Assembly: GCA_951812755.1 (NCBI GenBank)
Contig: OX638329.1
Location: 357,339-421,338, forward strand
DNA length: 64,000 nucleotides
Origin: an uncultured Latescibacterota bacterium
GTDB taxonomy: Bacteria > Latescibacterota > UBA2968
Direction: 5' to 3'
Positions within the stretch are counted from its first letter, which is position 1. Every line of letters starts with the position of its first letter. Of this stretch, positions 32,902-43,904 are shown piece by piece. The notes beneath the pieces were generated by a model. That model had not been told where the DNA came from. It searched no databases and worked only from the letters and a program-made list of their open reading frames with translations. Position numbers and translations under genes: made by a program.

Positions 32902-34314
32902 TTACTCGTTCGCGCGTTTTCCTATTGTATCCGACAGGTGGTCCATTAGATCATCGAGTGCCTGCCGCGATGTGCGACCGCGAAATGCTTCGAGCGCCGG
33001 GTCGTTTGTTTCCACCATCCATTCATCGAGCGCGTTTCTCAGAGCCTGGATTTCATCGGCGTAGTTGGGATCCTCAATCAAGTTGTTCAGCGCGTTGGGA
33101 TCATTCTCAAAATCGTAAAATTCTTCGAGTACGCGATAGCTGAACAAATGGTTTCGCGCAGCCAATTCCGAGTCATTGGCCTCTGCTTCTTTCATTGCCT
33201 GCCAGGATCGACCATTCTGGGATTCATTTCGAAATTCTCGCTCGCCATCGGACCAGGGATTGAAAATGTAGCCGAACCGCGTATTTTGCACGCATCGCAT
33301 CGGGTAATTGCGCCGCCCCGAAGTCTGGTGAAATTGCGTAAACACTTGTTCGCATCCATCCTGTTTTTCACCGCGCAATACGGGCAAACGCGATTTGCCA
33401 TTGACGCCGTCCGGGATATCTACGCCAATCGCATCCAGCACCGTAGGCAAGTAATCTACTCCAGAAATAAAATGCTCGGTATCCACGCGCCCGGCTTGAA
33501 TGACCGCGGGCCACCGCGCCAAAAAGGGCGTGCGCGTGCTGTTTAAGTAACAATTTGTTTTCGCAAAGGGAAATGCCATGCCATTATCGGATAAAAACAT
33601 CACGAGGGTGTTCTCCGCCACACCCGCTTCATCTAATACATTGAGCAATCGGCCCACGGTATCATCACAGCGGCGAACAGAGTTGTAATACTCGGCAATT
33701 TCCAGACGCACGTCCGGTAGATCGGGCAAGAATTCGGGAATGACTACTTCTTCTGGATCATAAGTGCGGGAGGGCGGTACCGCGGGCGGGTCGAGTTCGC
33801 TGTACCATTCGGGCTTGTCATTGCCGTAAAACGGACGGTGTGGATCGTGGGAATTTGCCATGAGGAAAAAGGGTCGGTCGCCATCTACTGCAGATTGAAC
33901 AAAGCTTTTTGCGTGCTGATAATACGCGTCGGGATTTCGTCCCTGCCCCAAATTGATCTGATCAAGTGCCATGTCCCATTGAAATGACCGATATGGCGTC
34001 GAGTGCGGCACTTTGCCCAAAATGCCCACATCATAGCCCTCACCGCGCAAAATATCGGGCAGAATGGGGACGCCTTCGTGTCGCAAGTGATAAAAGCCCT
34101 CGCCCCCGCTGAGATGCGGATATCGCCCGGTCATCAATGCCGAGCGGCTCGGTTGACACACTGCAATTGTCACATGGCCGTGGTTAAACCGCAATCCCCC
34201 CGCGGCCAATCGGTCAATATTCGGCGTTGTCCCCACTGTTGGGCAACCAAACGCCCCTACGGCGTCCCAGTTCATGTCATCTGCTGTAATGAGCATAAAA
34301 TTTGTTCTGTTCAT
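32902..34314 (-). CDS. Sulfatase (heparan/idose-type pattern)
   Basis: A 470-residue sulfatase from MNRTNFMLITADDMN, with AAAGGAG upstream. Metal ligands ADDM (11-14), maturation motif CQPSR with Cys53, GILGKVPHS and FLSDNGM are present. The ADDMN opening and CQPSR motif resemble iduronate- and heparan-type sulfatases in marine genomes, though substrate prediction is weak. It is the last gene of the leftward operon ADH, SDR, cupin, cupin, sulfatase, and ends 6 bases from a MITE-like element. Confidence 0.92.
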   Translation of the reverse strand: MNRTNFMLITADDMNWDAVGAFGCPTVGTTPNIDRLAAGGLRFNHGHVTIAVCQPSRSALMTGRYPHLSGGEGFYHLRHEGVPILPDILRGEGYDVGILGKVPHSTPYRSFQWDMALDQINLGQGRNPDAYYQHAKSFVQSAVDGDRPFFLMANSHDPHRPFYGNDKPEWYSELDPPAVPPSRTYDPEEVVIPEFLPDLPDVRLEIAEYYNSVRRCDDTVGRLLNVLDEAGVAENTLVMFLSDNGMAFPFAKTNCYLNSTRTPFLARWPAVIQAGRVDTEHFISGVDYLPTVLDAIGVDIPDGVNGKSRLPVLRGEKQDGCEQVFTQFHQTSGRRNYPMRCVQNTRFGYIFNPWSDGEREFRNESQNGRSWQAMKEAEANDSELAARNHLFSYRVLEEFYDFENDPNALNNLIEDPNYADEIQALRNALDEWMVETNDPALEAFRGRTSRQALDDLMDHLSDTIGKRANE

Positions 34315-34333
34315 ATTGCTCCTTTCTTGTTTC

Positions 34334-34804
34334 CTACTCTTCTCCATCGTAATATTCCACCTCGGTCAGGCGGCCCAATTTGCCCGGTGGGCGAATCAAC
34401 CATTTATCCGAATCGGGATAATAGACCGGGTCGCTCACGGGATTGTCGGCTATTACATAATAAATCAAATCTTCTGTCGCACTTGTATTGTGGATCTGAT
34501 GCGCCGTGCCGGGCGGTTGAACAAATGCGTCGCCTGCTTCGACTTCAAATTTGTGATTGTCACGGCGCACAGTGCCCTGGCCGCGGAGCACGAGATAAAA
34601 TTCCCACTGTACCTGGTGCGCGTGACACGGAAAATTTATCTTTCCCGGGGGCAATCGCACCCATTCAACCTCAAATGGCTGCCCCGTGGTTTCCAATGCG
34701 CCGGAAATATCCTTTCGATGCAAACCGTACTTGCCCGTGCGCGATTGGCGCGCTATTTCCTCTATTTCCGATTCGTTGATTTTTTCTATCGTCGCTTTAT
34801 TCAT
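34334..34804 (-). CDS. Cupin domain protein, copy 2
   Basis: A 156-residue single-domain cupin. PCHAHQVQWEFYLVLRGQG holds the motif-1 metal ligands (two His and a Glu), and PPGTAHQIHN is motif 2. Such small cupins are often sugar isomerases, epimerases or sensors; role unknown. The start MNKATIEKIN overlaps the previous gene by 8 bases. The protein is almost the same as the N-terminal 130 residues of the preceding gene, showing a recent tandem duplication. Confidence 0.85.
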   Translation of the reverse strand: MNKATIEKINESEIEEIARQSRTGKYGLHRKDISGALETTGQPFEVEWVRLPPGKINFPCHAHQVQWEFYLVLRGQGTVRRDNHKFEVEAGDAFVQPPGTAHQIHNTSATEDLIYYVIADNPVSDPVYYPDSDKWLIRPPGKLGRLTEVEYYDGEE

Positions 34805-35495
34805 CGTTGATAACCCCCTCAGCAAGCCTGAATTCCAGTGCCGATTTTATTTTACCAATAATTTCCAAAATCTTGTCACGTTCTATTTGTAGCTCATTTT
34901 TAGTAATAGAGAGCGTGAGCGGAAACGTCTTAAGGATGTCTTGTGCCTGAACCAAGTTTTTTTTGTTTTTTCTTAGAAGTACTATTGCATATCTGAACTC
35001 AGAAAGTATATCTATGGGCGTAAAATGCTCATCAAACAGTTCGGCCTGACCCCCTGTTAGTGGGTTGGTAACAATCCTACCTTTTTGGCTGTATTTCTCA
35101 ATCAAATTATCCGAATCGGGATAATAGACCGAGTCGCTTATGGGATTGTCGGCAATGACGTAATAAATCAGATCTTCAGTCTCACTCGTATTGTGTATCT
35201 GATGCGCGGTTCCGGGCGGTTGAACAAATGCGTCGCCTACTCCTACCTCAAATGTATGATCGTTTCGGCGCACGGTGCCGTGGCCGCGGAGCACGAGGTA
35301 AAATTCCCACTGTACCTGATGCGCGTGACACGGAAAATTTGTCTTTCCCGGTGGCAATCGCACCCATTCAACCTCAAATGGTTGTCCTTCGGTTTCCAAT
35401 GCGCCGGAAATATCCTTTCGATGCAAGCCGTATTTACCCGTGCGCGATTGGCGCGCTATTTCCTCTATTTCCGATTCGTTGATTTTTTCTATCAC
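34405..35495 (-). repeat. Tandem duplication of the cupin coding sequence
   Basis: About 34405-34800 and 35107-35495 are near-identical in DNA and protein. The roughly 300 bases between them encode the unrelated C-terminal extension of the first gene. Confidence 0.8.
34797..35495 (-). CDS. Cupin domain protein with helical C-terminal extension, copy 1
   Basis: A 232-residue protein with a GTG start and AAGGAA upstream. Residues 1-130 form the same cupin as the next gene (PCHAHQVQWEF, PPGTAHQIHN). Residues 132-232 are a different, mostly helical, Lys-rich segment (FDEHFTPIDILSEFRYAIVL) with no recognised family. The junction lies exactly where the two cupin copies stop matching, so the extension was probably acquired, or the cupin end lost, during the duplication. 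First copy after the SDR gene. Confidence 0.75.
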   Translation of the reverse strand: MIEKINESEIEEIARQSRTGKYGLHRKDISGALETEGQPFEVEWVRLPPGKTNFPCHAHQVQWEFYLVLRGHGTVRRNDHTFEVGVGDAFVQPPGTAHQIHNTSETEDLIYYVIADNPISDSVYYPDSDNLIEKYSQKGRIVTNPLTGGQAELFDEHFTPIDILSEFRYAIVLLRKNKKNLVQAQDILKTFPLTLSITKNELQIERDKILEIIGKIKSALEFRLAEGVINDE

Positions 35496-35520
35496 TGTGA
35501 TTTTCCTTCACTTTGGTGGT

Positions 35521-36300
35521 TCACTGCGCGTTCCACCCGCCATCTACATATAGCGATGCTCCCGTCATAAAGCTGGATGCATCGCTCGCCAAAAACAACG
35601 CTGCGCCACGAATTTCATGCAACTCAGCCCAGCGATTTAATGCTGTCAATTCCAATAGCGACTTCACTTTCTCGGGCGTCTTTAAAAGCGGCACATTGAT
35701 CTCTGTCAAAAAGGGTCCGGGACACAATGCATTGCATCGCACATTGGAATCTGCCCACTCCAGAGCCATCGTTTTTGTCATTCCGATTAATCCCGCCTTT
35801 GACGAACAATAGGCCGAGCGCTCTCTTAATCCGACGCCACTTAATGCCGACGCGATGTTTACTACGGATCCCGATCCCTGCGGCTTCATAACCCGGGCAG
35901 CCGCTCGGCAGCACAACCATACGCCAGTCAAATTGATATCGATCACTTGCTTAAACTCGTCGAGTGGAAAATCCTCTACGGGATGCCGAATATTAATCCC
36001 CGCGCTGTTGATCAATACGTCCAGCTTTCCGTATTTCTCGATGACTGTATCAAATACTTGATCCACGTCTTTCTCTTGTGTCACATCTCCAGCGACACCG
36101 AGACTTTCTTGTTCTGTTTCTTCTGCGATCTCTTCCGCCAACCGGTCACAATCTGCCTGTGTCCGCGAACAAATGACGGTTTTTGCACCGGCCTGCGCCA
36201 ATCCCATCGCCATTGATGCACCGAGTCCTTTAGATCCCCCGGTAATCAACGCGACCTTCCCATCCAACCGAAATAAATCCATTACATGTGTTTCTGCCAT
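35521..36300 (-). CDS. SDR family oxidoreductase
   Basis: A 259-residue short-chain dehydrogenase. The NAD(P) motif TGGSKGLG, NSAG, and the catalytic Ser-Tyr-Lys (SALSG, YCSSK) are complete, and CPGPFLTEIN is typical of the classical group. The start MAETHVMDLF is preferred because GGAG lies 7 bases upstream; an ATG overlapping the ADH stop is the alternative. It is coupled to the zinc dehydrogenase gene and probably oxidises a sugar or polyol intermediate. Confidence 0.9.
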   Translation of the reverse strand: MAETHVMDLFRLDGKVALITGGSKGLGASMAMGLAQAGAKTVICSRTQADCDRLAEEIAEETEQESLGVAGDVTQEKDVDQVFDTVIEKYGKLDVLINSAGINIRHPVEDFPLDEFKQVIDINLTGVWLCCRAAARVMKPQGSGSVVNIASALSGVGLRERSAYCSSKAGLIGMTKTMALEWADSNVRCNALCPGPFLTEINVPLLKTPEKVKSLLELTALNRWAELHEIRGAALFLASDASSFMTGASLYVDGGWNAQ

Positions 36301-36311
36301 ATTGTTCTCCA

Positions 36312-37394
36312 TTATGGTCTCAATGTCACCTTTACGGACTGGGTTCCGTCTGCGACGAGTTCGATACCCTTGTGAAAATCCTCAAGAGGCAATTGATGGG
36401 TTACGATTTGATCCATTGGGAGGCGTCCCTGTTCCAGCATTCGAATGGCAATGGGATAACAATGCGGACTCAAATGCGCGCCGTGAATATTGAGTTCTTT
36501 TGTATCGCCAATAATCGTCCAATCCGTTGTCACGGGTTCGCGCATCACGCTGAACTCGACAAATGTGCCGAGTTTGCAAATCATAAGCAGTCCCTGTTCT
36601 ACTGCTGCGGGATGCCCGGTTGCTTCAATATACACATCGCAACCATAACCCTCTGTCAACTTATGGACTTCGTCAATCACATCCACCGAATTTGGATTCA
36701 AACTCAAATCCGCCCCACAGGCTCTGGCTATTTCCAACCGTCTATCACTCAGGTCTAACGCGATTAGCAGAGCGGGATTCTTCATTCGCGCAGCAGCGAC
36801 CATACCCAGGCCGAGCGGTCCCGCACCGGCGATTACGACGGTGTCATTTAACTGAATATTGCCGCGTTCGACCGCGTGAATTGCACAGGCGAGGGGTTCT
36901 ACGTACGCCGCATGTGCGGCGGGAAGGGATTTTGGTACGCGATAGTTCAAGGCTTTGGCAGGCAATTTGCAATATTCAGCCATTGCCCCAAATGTCGCTT
37001 GGCGAAAGCCGTAAATATCGTGTACCATGCACATCCAGTATTGCCCGCGCAAGCAATAACGACACGCGCCACATGGTACAATTTGCTCCGATACGGCGAG
37101 GTCGCCAATCGCCAACCCGTATTTGTCACCAGCACCGTCACCCAGTGCAACGACCTCTCCAACAAATTCGTGCCCGGGAATAATCGGTGCCTGGCAATAG
37201 CCCTCGCGATGGGAATCGCCCCAAAACATGGGTGCTCCCAGATAGCACTTCAAATCGCTTGCACATATACCGACCGACTGCACGCGAATTAGAACCTCAC
37301 CCGCATCTACCTGCGGCACTGCGTATTCTTCCAGGCGATAATCTTCGGGCGCGCGACACATTATCGCAGGCATTGTTTTTCGCAAATCACCCAT
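36312..37394 (-). CDS. Zinc-dependent medium-chain alcohol/polyol dehydrogenase
   Basis: A 360-residue MDR enzyme from MGDLRKTMPAIM, with AAAGGA upstream. The catalytic zinc site is seen in GICASDLKCY and GHEFVGEV, and the structural zinc site in CGACRYCLRGQYWMC. The NAD-binding motif is AGAGPLGLGM near 190. The sequence is of the sorbitol/threitol/threonine-dehydrogenase-like group; the exact polyol cannot be told. It is the first gene of the operon within the MITE-bracketed block. Confidence 0.9.
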   Translation of the reverse strand: MGDLRKTMPAIMCRAPEDYRLEEYAVPQVDAGEVLIRVQSVGICASDLKCYLGAPMFWGDSHREGYCQAPIIPGHEFVGEVVALGDGAGDKYGLAIGDLAVSEQIVPCGACRYCLRGQYWMCMVHDIYGFRQATFGAMAEYCKLPAKALNYRVPKSLPAAHAAYVEPLACAIHAVERGNIQLNDTVVIAGAGPLGLGMVAAARMKNPALLIALDLSDRRLEIARACGADLSLNPNSVDVIDEVHKLTEGYGCDVYIEATGHPAAVEQGLLMICKLGTFVEFSVMREPVTTDWTIIGDTKELNIHGAHLSPHCYPIAIRMLEQGRLPMDQIVTHQLPLEDFHKGIELVADGTQSVKVTLRP

Positions 37395-37454
37395 ATCGAA
37401 TCCTTTTCTTGACAATTAAAAGCCCTTACGATACACTTCTACATTATAACTGAC

Positions 37455-37651
37455 GTTTTACGCACAGGCACAATATCTGGTGCCTGTCATTCTGAGCGGA
37501 GCGCAGCGGAGTCGAAGGAGCGGGGTACAACTGCGTAGCAGTTCATCTATTACTTCAGAGGTAAAAGATGCTTCGTCAGCCTGACGGGTGTTGGGCGCAG
37601 AAGATTCATTGCGCCCGCCTCAGCATGACAAAAACACGAGGCATGCGTAAC
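37455..37651 (+). repeat. MITE-like element, copy 2
   Basis: About 197 bp, from GTTTTACGCA to ATGCGTAAC (imperfect terminal inverted repeats). It matches the reverse complement of copy 1 at both ends and in the GTCATTCTGAGCG, GTCGAAGGAGCGGGGTACAAC and GATGCTTCG words. The middle differs. Non-coding. Confidence 0.65.
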
Positions 37652-37706
37652 ATTAGATTATAATACAAAGCACGCAAATTTTCATCTCTAACCTTATGAG
37701 GCAAAA

Positions 37707-39002
37707 GTGGCAATTGGTATTGGCTTGATTGGCATGGGTGTTGTGGGCGGCGGTGTGGCCCGCATCCTTCGAGACCGGGAACGCGAATTCAAAGACGTTC
37801 GGGGTCTCGATCTCGATATTCGCAAAGTTGCTGTGCGCGATCTGTCCAAACCCCGCGCAATTGACTTGTTTCCCGACCGTTTCACGACCAATCCAATGGA
37901 TGTGGTCGCGGATCCGACAATCCAGATTGTGGTCGAAGTGATGGGCGGTGTTGATGCGGCATATGACCTGGTCCTCGCGGCGCTTCAAAATGGCAAAGAT
38001 GTGGTTACGGCGAACAAAGCCCTTCTTGCCGAACGCGGCGATAGCCTATTTGAGGCTGCGGTTCAAAACAATGTTGGTCTCGGCTTTGAAGCCAGTGTAT
38101 GCGGTGGCATTCCCATTATCCAAACGCTCAGCCAGGGGCTGGTGGCCAACGATATTCAATCGCTTTACGGCATTCTCAACGGCACGACCAACTACATCCT
38201 CACCCGCATGACAGAAGCCGGGGCGGACTTTGATCCCATGCTCAAAGAAGCACAGGACAAAGGGTTTGCCGAAGCAGATCCGACCATGGACATCGACGGC
38301 ACGGATGCGGCGCAAAAGCTCGCGCTTCTCTGTCGCCTCGCGTTCCGCCAGCGCGTCTCGTCTGGCGATATTCTCAAAGAGGGCATCTCCCACATCACCG
38401 CATTGGACATCGACTTTGCCCGCGAACTCGGCTATACCATCAAATTGCTGGGCATAGCCCGCGTGGTGGGCAATCGCATTGAGGCGCGCGTGCATCCCGC
38501 CTTTGTGCCTCACCATGCGCTCCTGGCCGATATTCGCAATGAATTTAACGCTGTGGAAATTGTCGGTAGTGCGGTTGACGCGCAGGTCTTTTACGGCAAA
38601 GGCGCTGGCGAATTGCCCACGGCCAGCGCGGTGGTCGCTGACCTGATAGCCATTGCCGAACGGCGCAAAGCCGGTCTTGGTCCTGCGGGAGCACCGCTTG
38701 CTCCGCTGCCGGAGGCCGACCTCGTTCCCATCGGCGATATTCAGACCGGCAGCTATTGTAGGCTTACCGTTTACGACAAACCCGGGGTCCTGGCGCAGGT
38801 TGCAGCACTCTTTGCCGGTGAAAATATCAGCATAGAAACGGTTATCCAGCACGGGCGCTCGGAAACAGAAGGTGGCACGGTTCCCCTGATCATGATCACA
38901 CACGATGCTCCCGAAGCTGCTATGCAACGCGCCATCACGCGCATTGGGAATTTGTCCGCTGTGACAGAAAAACCGCAGATCATTCGCATTCTTCATCCAT
39001 GA
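37707..39002 (+). CDS. hom: Homoserine dehydrogenase
   Basis: A 431-residue enzyme reducing aspartate-semialdehyde to homoserine for Thr, Met and Ile synthesis. The GTG start has GAGG 6 bases upstream. The NAD(P) motif GLIGMGVVGGGVARIL, the substrate-binding NGTTNYIL and EADPTMDIDGTDAAQK, and a C-terminal ACT domain (SYCRLTVYDKPGVLAQVAAL) for threonine feedback are present. It is monofunctional: no aspartokinase domain. It stands alone on the plus strand. Confidence 0.96.
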   Translation: MAIGIGLIGMGVVGGGVARILRDREREFKDVRGLDLDIRKVAVRDLSKPRAIDLFPDRFTTNPMDVVADPTIQIVVEVMGGVDAAYDLVLAALQNGKDVVTANKALLAERGDSLFEAAVQNNVGLGFEASVCGGIPIIQTLSQGLVANDIQSLYGILNGTTNYILTRMTEAGADFDPMLKEAQDKGFAEADPTMDIDGTDAAQKLALLCRLAFRQRVSSGDILKEGISHITALDIDFARELGYTIKLLGIARVVGNRIEARVHPAFVPHHALLADIRNEFNAVEIVGSAVDAQVFYGKGAGELPTASAVVADLIAIAERRKAGLGPAGAPLAPLPEADLVPIGDIQTGSYCRLTVYDKPGVLAQVAALFAGENISIETVIQHGRSETEGGTVPLIMITHDAPEAAMQRAITRIGNLSAVTEKPQIIRILHP

Positions 39003-39010
39003 AAAAGCGA

Positions 39011-39072
39011 AAAAGCAACCACAGATGAACACGGATGAACACAGAGTAAAAGGCTAATATGTAGCGATCAGC
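39011..39072. repeat. 62-bp repeat flanking gyrA, copy 1
   Basis: Begins AAAAGCAACCACAGATGAAC and ends GTAGCGATCAGC; matched at 41819-41880 with about four differences. The ACCACAGATGAACACGGATG core is a repeat family word seen in many bacterial genomes. The two copies flank gyrA in direct orientation. Confidence 0.8.
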
Positions 39073-39090
39073 AAAGCAACGTGAAAGGCC

Positions 39091-39128
39091 GTCATTGCGG
39101 CATGATTTTGAGCCGCAATCCAGGTTGC
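39091..39128. repeat. GTCATTGCGGC/GCCGCAATCCAGG palindromic repeat, copy 1
   Basis: An imperfect palindrome (TTGCGGC...GCCGCAA) with the pattern GTCAT-TGCGGC-N-GCCGCAATCCAG. A second copy with compensating changes (CGCGGC/GCCGCG) lies at 55492-55525. Confidence 0.55.
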
Positions 39129-39140
39129 TTTATCCAGTTA

Positions 39141-39173
39141 CAAAAAAGCGGCAGAGTGTTTTTCTCTGCCGCT
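39141..39173 (-). terminator. Terminator of the gyrA operon
   Basis: On the minus strand a perfect 10-bp stem (AGCGGCAGAG / CTCTGCCGCT), 7-base loop, then TTTTTTG, 30 bases past the gyrA stop. Confidence 0.88.
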
Positions 39174-39202
39174 ACGTATTTCAATTCAAAAAATTGTGTT
39201 GT

Positions 39203-41794
39203 TTACTTCCATCCTGTTCGCTTTTGTACCTCGCGCCATAATGCCTTCACCATTTCTTCTCCCGTCGTCTTTTTTCCGTTCTCCTCAGCAGTATTCTCAT
39301 CCCCACTTTCGATTTCAGATGTCGGGTCTATCGCGGTTTCGCCTTCTTCTTCCTCATCCTGGCTGACCTGTGCCACATCGATCACCTGATCGCCGTCATC
39401 CGGATTGATTAAACGCACACCCTGCGTGTTGCGCCCAATCACACTCACTTCCGCTACTTTCTGTCGGATCAAGATGCCATTCTGTGTCACAATCACCATA
39501 TCGTCGCGGCTATCTTCCGTCACGCCCATCACCGATACCACAGGACCATTGCGATCTGTAGTTTTGATGTTGATTACGCCTTTGCCACCCCGGTTTGTCA
39601 GGCGATACTCCGAGACCGGCGTGCGCTTGCCATATCCATTGGCACATACTGTCAATAAATGAGATTGCTCTATCTCTTCAGGTTTAACGACTACCATGCC
39701 TACCACGACATCATCGCCTTGCAAGGACACGCCGCGCACCCCCTGTGAGTTGCGTCCCATAGCCCGCACTTTGTTTTCGTCAAAGTACACAGCCTGTCCG
39801 CGCTTTGTGGAAATGATCACCCGATCGTCACCCCCTGTAATCGCGGCTTTGATCAGCTGATCGTCTTCCAGCACATTCATCGCAATAATGCCACCCTTTC
39901 GCGGACGGCTATAAGCCGATAGCGCGGTCTTTTTTGTTAGCCCTTTTCGGGTTATAGACAGCAGATAGCGATCTTCATCAAATTCACGCACCGGTACGAC
40001 TTCGGCTACCTTATGCCCATAGGGGATATCCACGACATTGACAATGGGCCGACCGCGGGCTTGACGCGTACCTCGCGGAATTTCATGCACTTTTAACCAC
40101 ACACAGTGCCCCCGGTCTGTCAATACGAGGATATAACTGTGCGTGGAAGCCACGAACAAGCGTTCTACAAAATCTTCATCCTTTGTTCGCATCCCCGTGA
40201 TCCCGCGCCCGCCCCGGTTTTGGGCGCGATAGGTAGATACGGGAATGCGTTTGATGTACCCATTGTGAGAAATTGTAATGACCATGTCTTCTTCGTGGAT
40301 CAAATCTTCAATACTAAACTCAGAGGCCGCCAACACGATTTCTGATCGCCGCTCGTCGCCATATTTTTCGCGCATCGCACCCAATTCGTCTTTGACAATA
40401 TTCAGGCGCAATTCGCGGTTGTCCAGAATAGAGCGCAGTCGGTCAATCTCTTGCGTCAGCGCGGAATATTCGTCTTCGATCTTTTGCTGCTCCATATTGG
40501 TCAATCGCTGCAATGTCATGGACAAGATGGCCTGTGTCTGGCGTTGAGACAATTCGAGTTGTGCCATCAACGCACGCCGCGCTTCGTTGGGGTCTGCTGA
40601 TCCGCGGATAATGCGGATTACCTCGTCGATATGGTCCTGCGCGATTATTAATCCTTCCAGGATATGTGCGCGATCTTCAGCCACTCGCAGTTCGTATTCT
40701 GTGCGTCGCTTTACGACATCGTGCCGGTGGTCAATATAACACTGCAACATGTGCTTCAAGGTCACTTGTTGCGGCCGGCCGTTGACCAGCGCAACCATAT
40801 TGGCCGCAAACGTCGTTTCCAATTGGGTGTGTTTGTAGAGTTGATTCAGGATCACATCCCCGACCACATCGCGTTTGAGCTCCACCACAATACGCAACCC
40901 ATCGCGGTCGGATTCATCCTGAATATTTGAAATCCCTTCAATGCGTTTTTCGCGTACCAGATCCGCCATTTTTTCCAACAGCGTTGTCTTGTTCACCATA
41001 TAGGGGATTTCTGTGATGATAATGGTTTCTCGCCCGGTTTTATCTTCTTCTATATCGGCTTTTGCCCGAATCTTCAGATGTCCGCGCCCCGTCTGATAGG
41101 CGTCTAAAACGCCACCTATACCATAAATGGTGCCGCCGGTTGGAAAGTCGGGTGCTTTGATATATTCCATCAATTCAACGATATCTAATTCGGGATTATC
41201 GATCAATGCGACAAGGCCATCGACGACCTCCCTCAGATTGTGCGGCGGAATAGCCGTGGCCATTGTGGTGGCAATGCCTACAGCTCCGTTGCAAACCATG
41301 TTTGGAAACGCAGAAGGCAATACTTTGGGTTCTTCCAGTCGCTCGTCGTAGTTGGGGCGATAATCAACGGTCTCTTTCTCGAGATCGTTCAACATCTCCT
41401 GCCCCGGTCCGGCCATACGCGCTTCTGTATAGCGCATCGCAGCGGGAGGATATCCGTCGATGGAGCCAAAATTACCCTGCCCATCTACGAGTGGATAACG
41501 CAACTTAAAATCCTGCGCGAGATGCACCAGCGTTGGATAGACAATGTCTTCACCGTGCGGATGGTAATTGCCCGAGGCATGACCGGCAATATGAGCGCAT
41601 TTTCGATGCTGCCGGTTTGCGCCCAGGCCGAGGTCATTCATCGCCACCAAAATGCGTCTTTGCGATGGCTTCATTCCATCGCGCACATCCGGCAATGCGC
41701 GATTGACCAATGTACTCATCGAATAATCGAGCATGGACTTCTTCAACTCATCACCAATTTCAACAGGGATCACCCGCGATCGTTCTATCATCAT
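39203..41794 (-). CDS. gyrA: DNA gyrase subunit A
   Basis: An 863-residue gyrase A, cutting and resealing DNA to introduce negative supercoils with GyrB. The catalytic Tyr is in AAMRYTEARM. The C-terminal beta-pinwheel carries a GyrA-box-like QNRGGRG, favouring gyrase over topoisomerase IV. The quinolone-pocket helix reads YHPHGEDIVYP: Asp and Pro replace the Ser83 and Asp87 of E. coli, as in the planctomycete/chlamydia type. An acidic tail ends the protein. The start MMIERSRV follows AAGGAG. It follows gyrB and is flanked by 62-bp repeats. Confidence 0.96.
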   Translation of the reverse strand: MMIERSRVIPVEIGDELKKSMLDYSMSTLVNRALPDVRDGMKPSQRRILVAMNDLGLGANRQHRKCAHIAGHASGNYHPHGEDIVYPTLVHLAQDFKLRYPLVDGQGNFGSIDGYPPAAMRYTEARMAGPGQEMLNDLEKETVDYRPNYDERLEEPKVLPSAFPNMVCNGAVGIATTMATAIPPHNLREVVDGLVALIDNPELDIVELMEYIKAPDFPTGGTIYGIGGVLDAYQTGRGHLKIRAKADIEEDKTGRETIIITEIPYMVNKTTLLEKMADLVREKRIEGISNIQDESDRDGLRIVVELKRDVVGDVILNQLYKHTQLETTFAANMVALVNGRPQQVTLKHMLQCYIDHRHDVVKRRTEYELRVAEDRAHILEGLIIAQDHIDEVIRIIRGSADPNEARRALMAQLELSQRQTQAILSMTLQRLTNMEQQKIEDEYSALTQEIDRLRSILDNRELRLNIVKDELGAMREKYGDERRSEIVLAASEFSIEDLIHEEDMVITISHNGYIKRIPVSTYRAQNRGGRGITGMRTKDEDFVERLFVASTHSYILVLTDRGHCVWLKVHEIPRGTRQARGRPIVNVVDIPYGHKVAEVVPVREFDEDRYLLSITRKGLTKKTALSAYSRPRKGGIIAMNVLEDDQLIKAAITGGDDRVIISTKRGQAVYFDENKVRAMGRNSQGVRGVSLQGDDVVVGMVVVKPEEIEQSHLLTVCANGYGKRTPVSEYRLTNRGGKGVINIKTTDRNGPVVSVMGVTEDSRDDMVIVTQNGILIRQKVAEVSVIGRNTQGVRLINPDDGDQVIDVAQVSQDEEEEGETAIDPTSEIESGDENTAEENGKKTTGEEMVKALWREVQKRTGWK

Positions 41795-41818
41795 TGTCTT
41801 ATCGTCTCCTTTGGGTTT

Positions 41819-41880
41819 AAAAGCAACCACAGATGAACACGGATAAACACAGAGTAAAAGGCTAACAGGTAGCGATCAGC
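41819..41880. repeat. 62-bp repeat flanking gyrA, copy 2
   Basis: Second copy of the ACCACAGATGAACACGGAT repeat, lying between gyrB and gyrA in the same orientation as copy 1. Confidence 0.8.
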
Positions 41881-41901
41881 CCCCACCCCAGTCGCCAGTT
41901 T

Positions 41902-43863
<1,962 letters not shown>

Positions 43864-43904
43864 TTAAGAATTGAGAATTAAGAATTAAGGAACGGAGATA
43901 ACTA

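Noticed and set aside
38046-39032. Long open frame antisense to homoserine dehydrogenase
   Set aside because: It mirrors the coding gene, has no recognisable domain, and the plus-strand enzyme is unmistakable.
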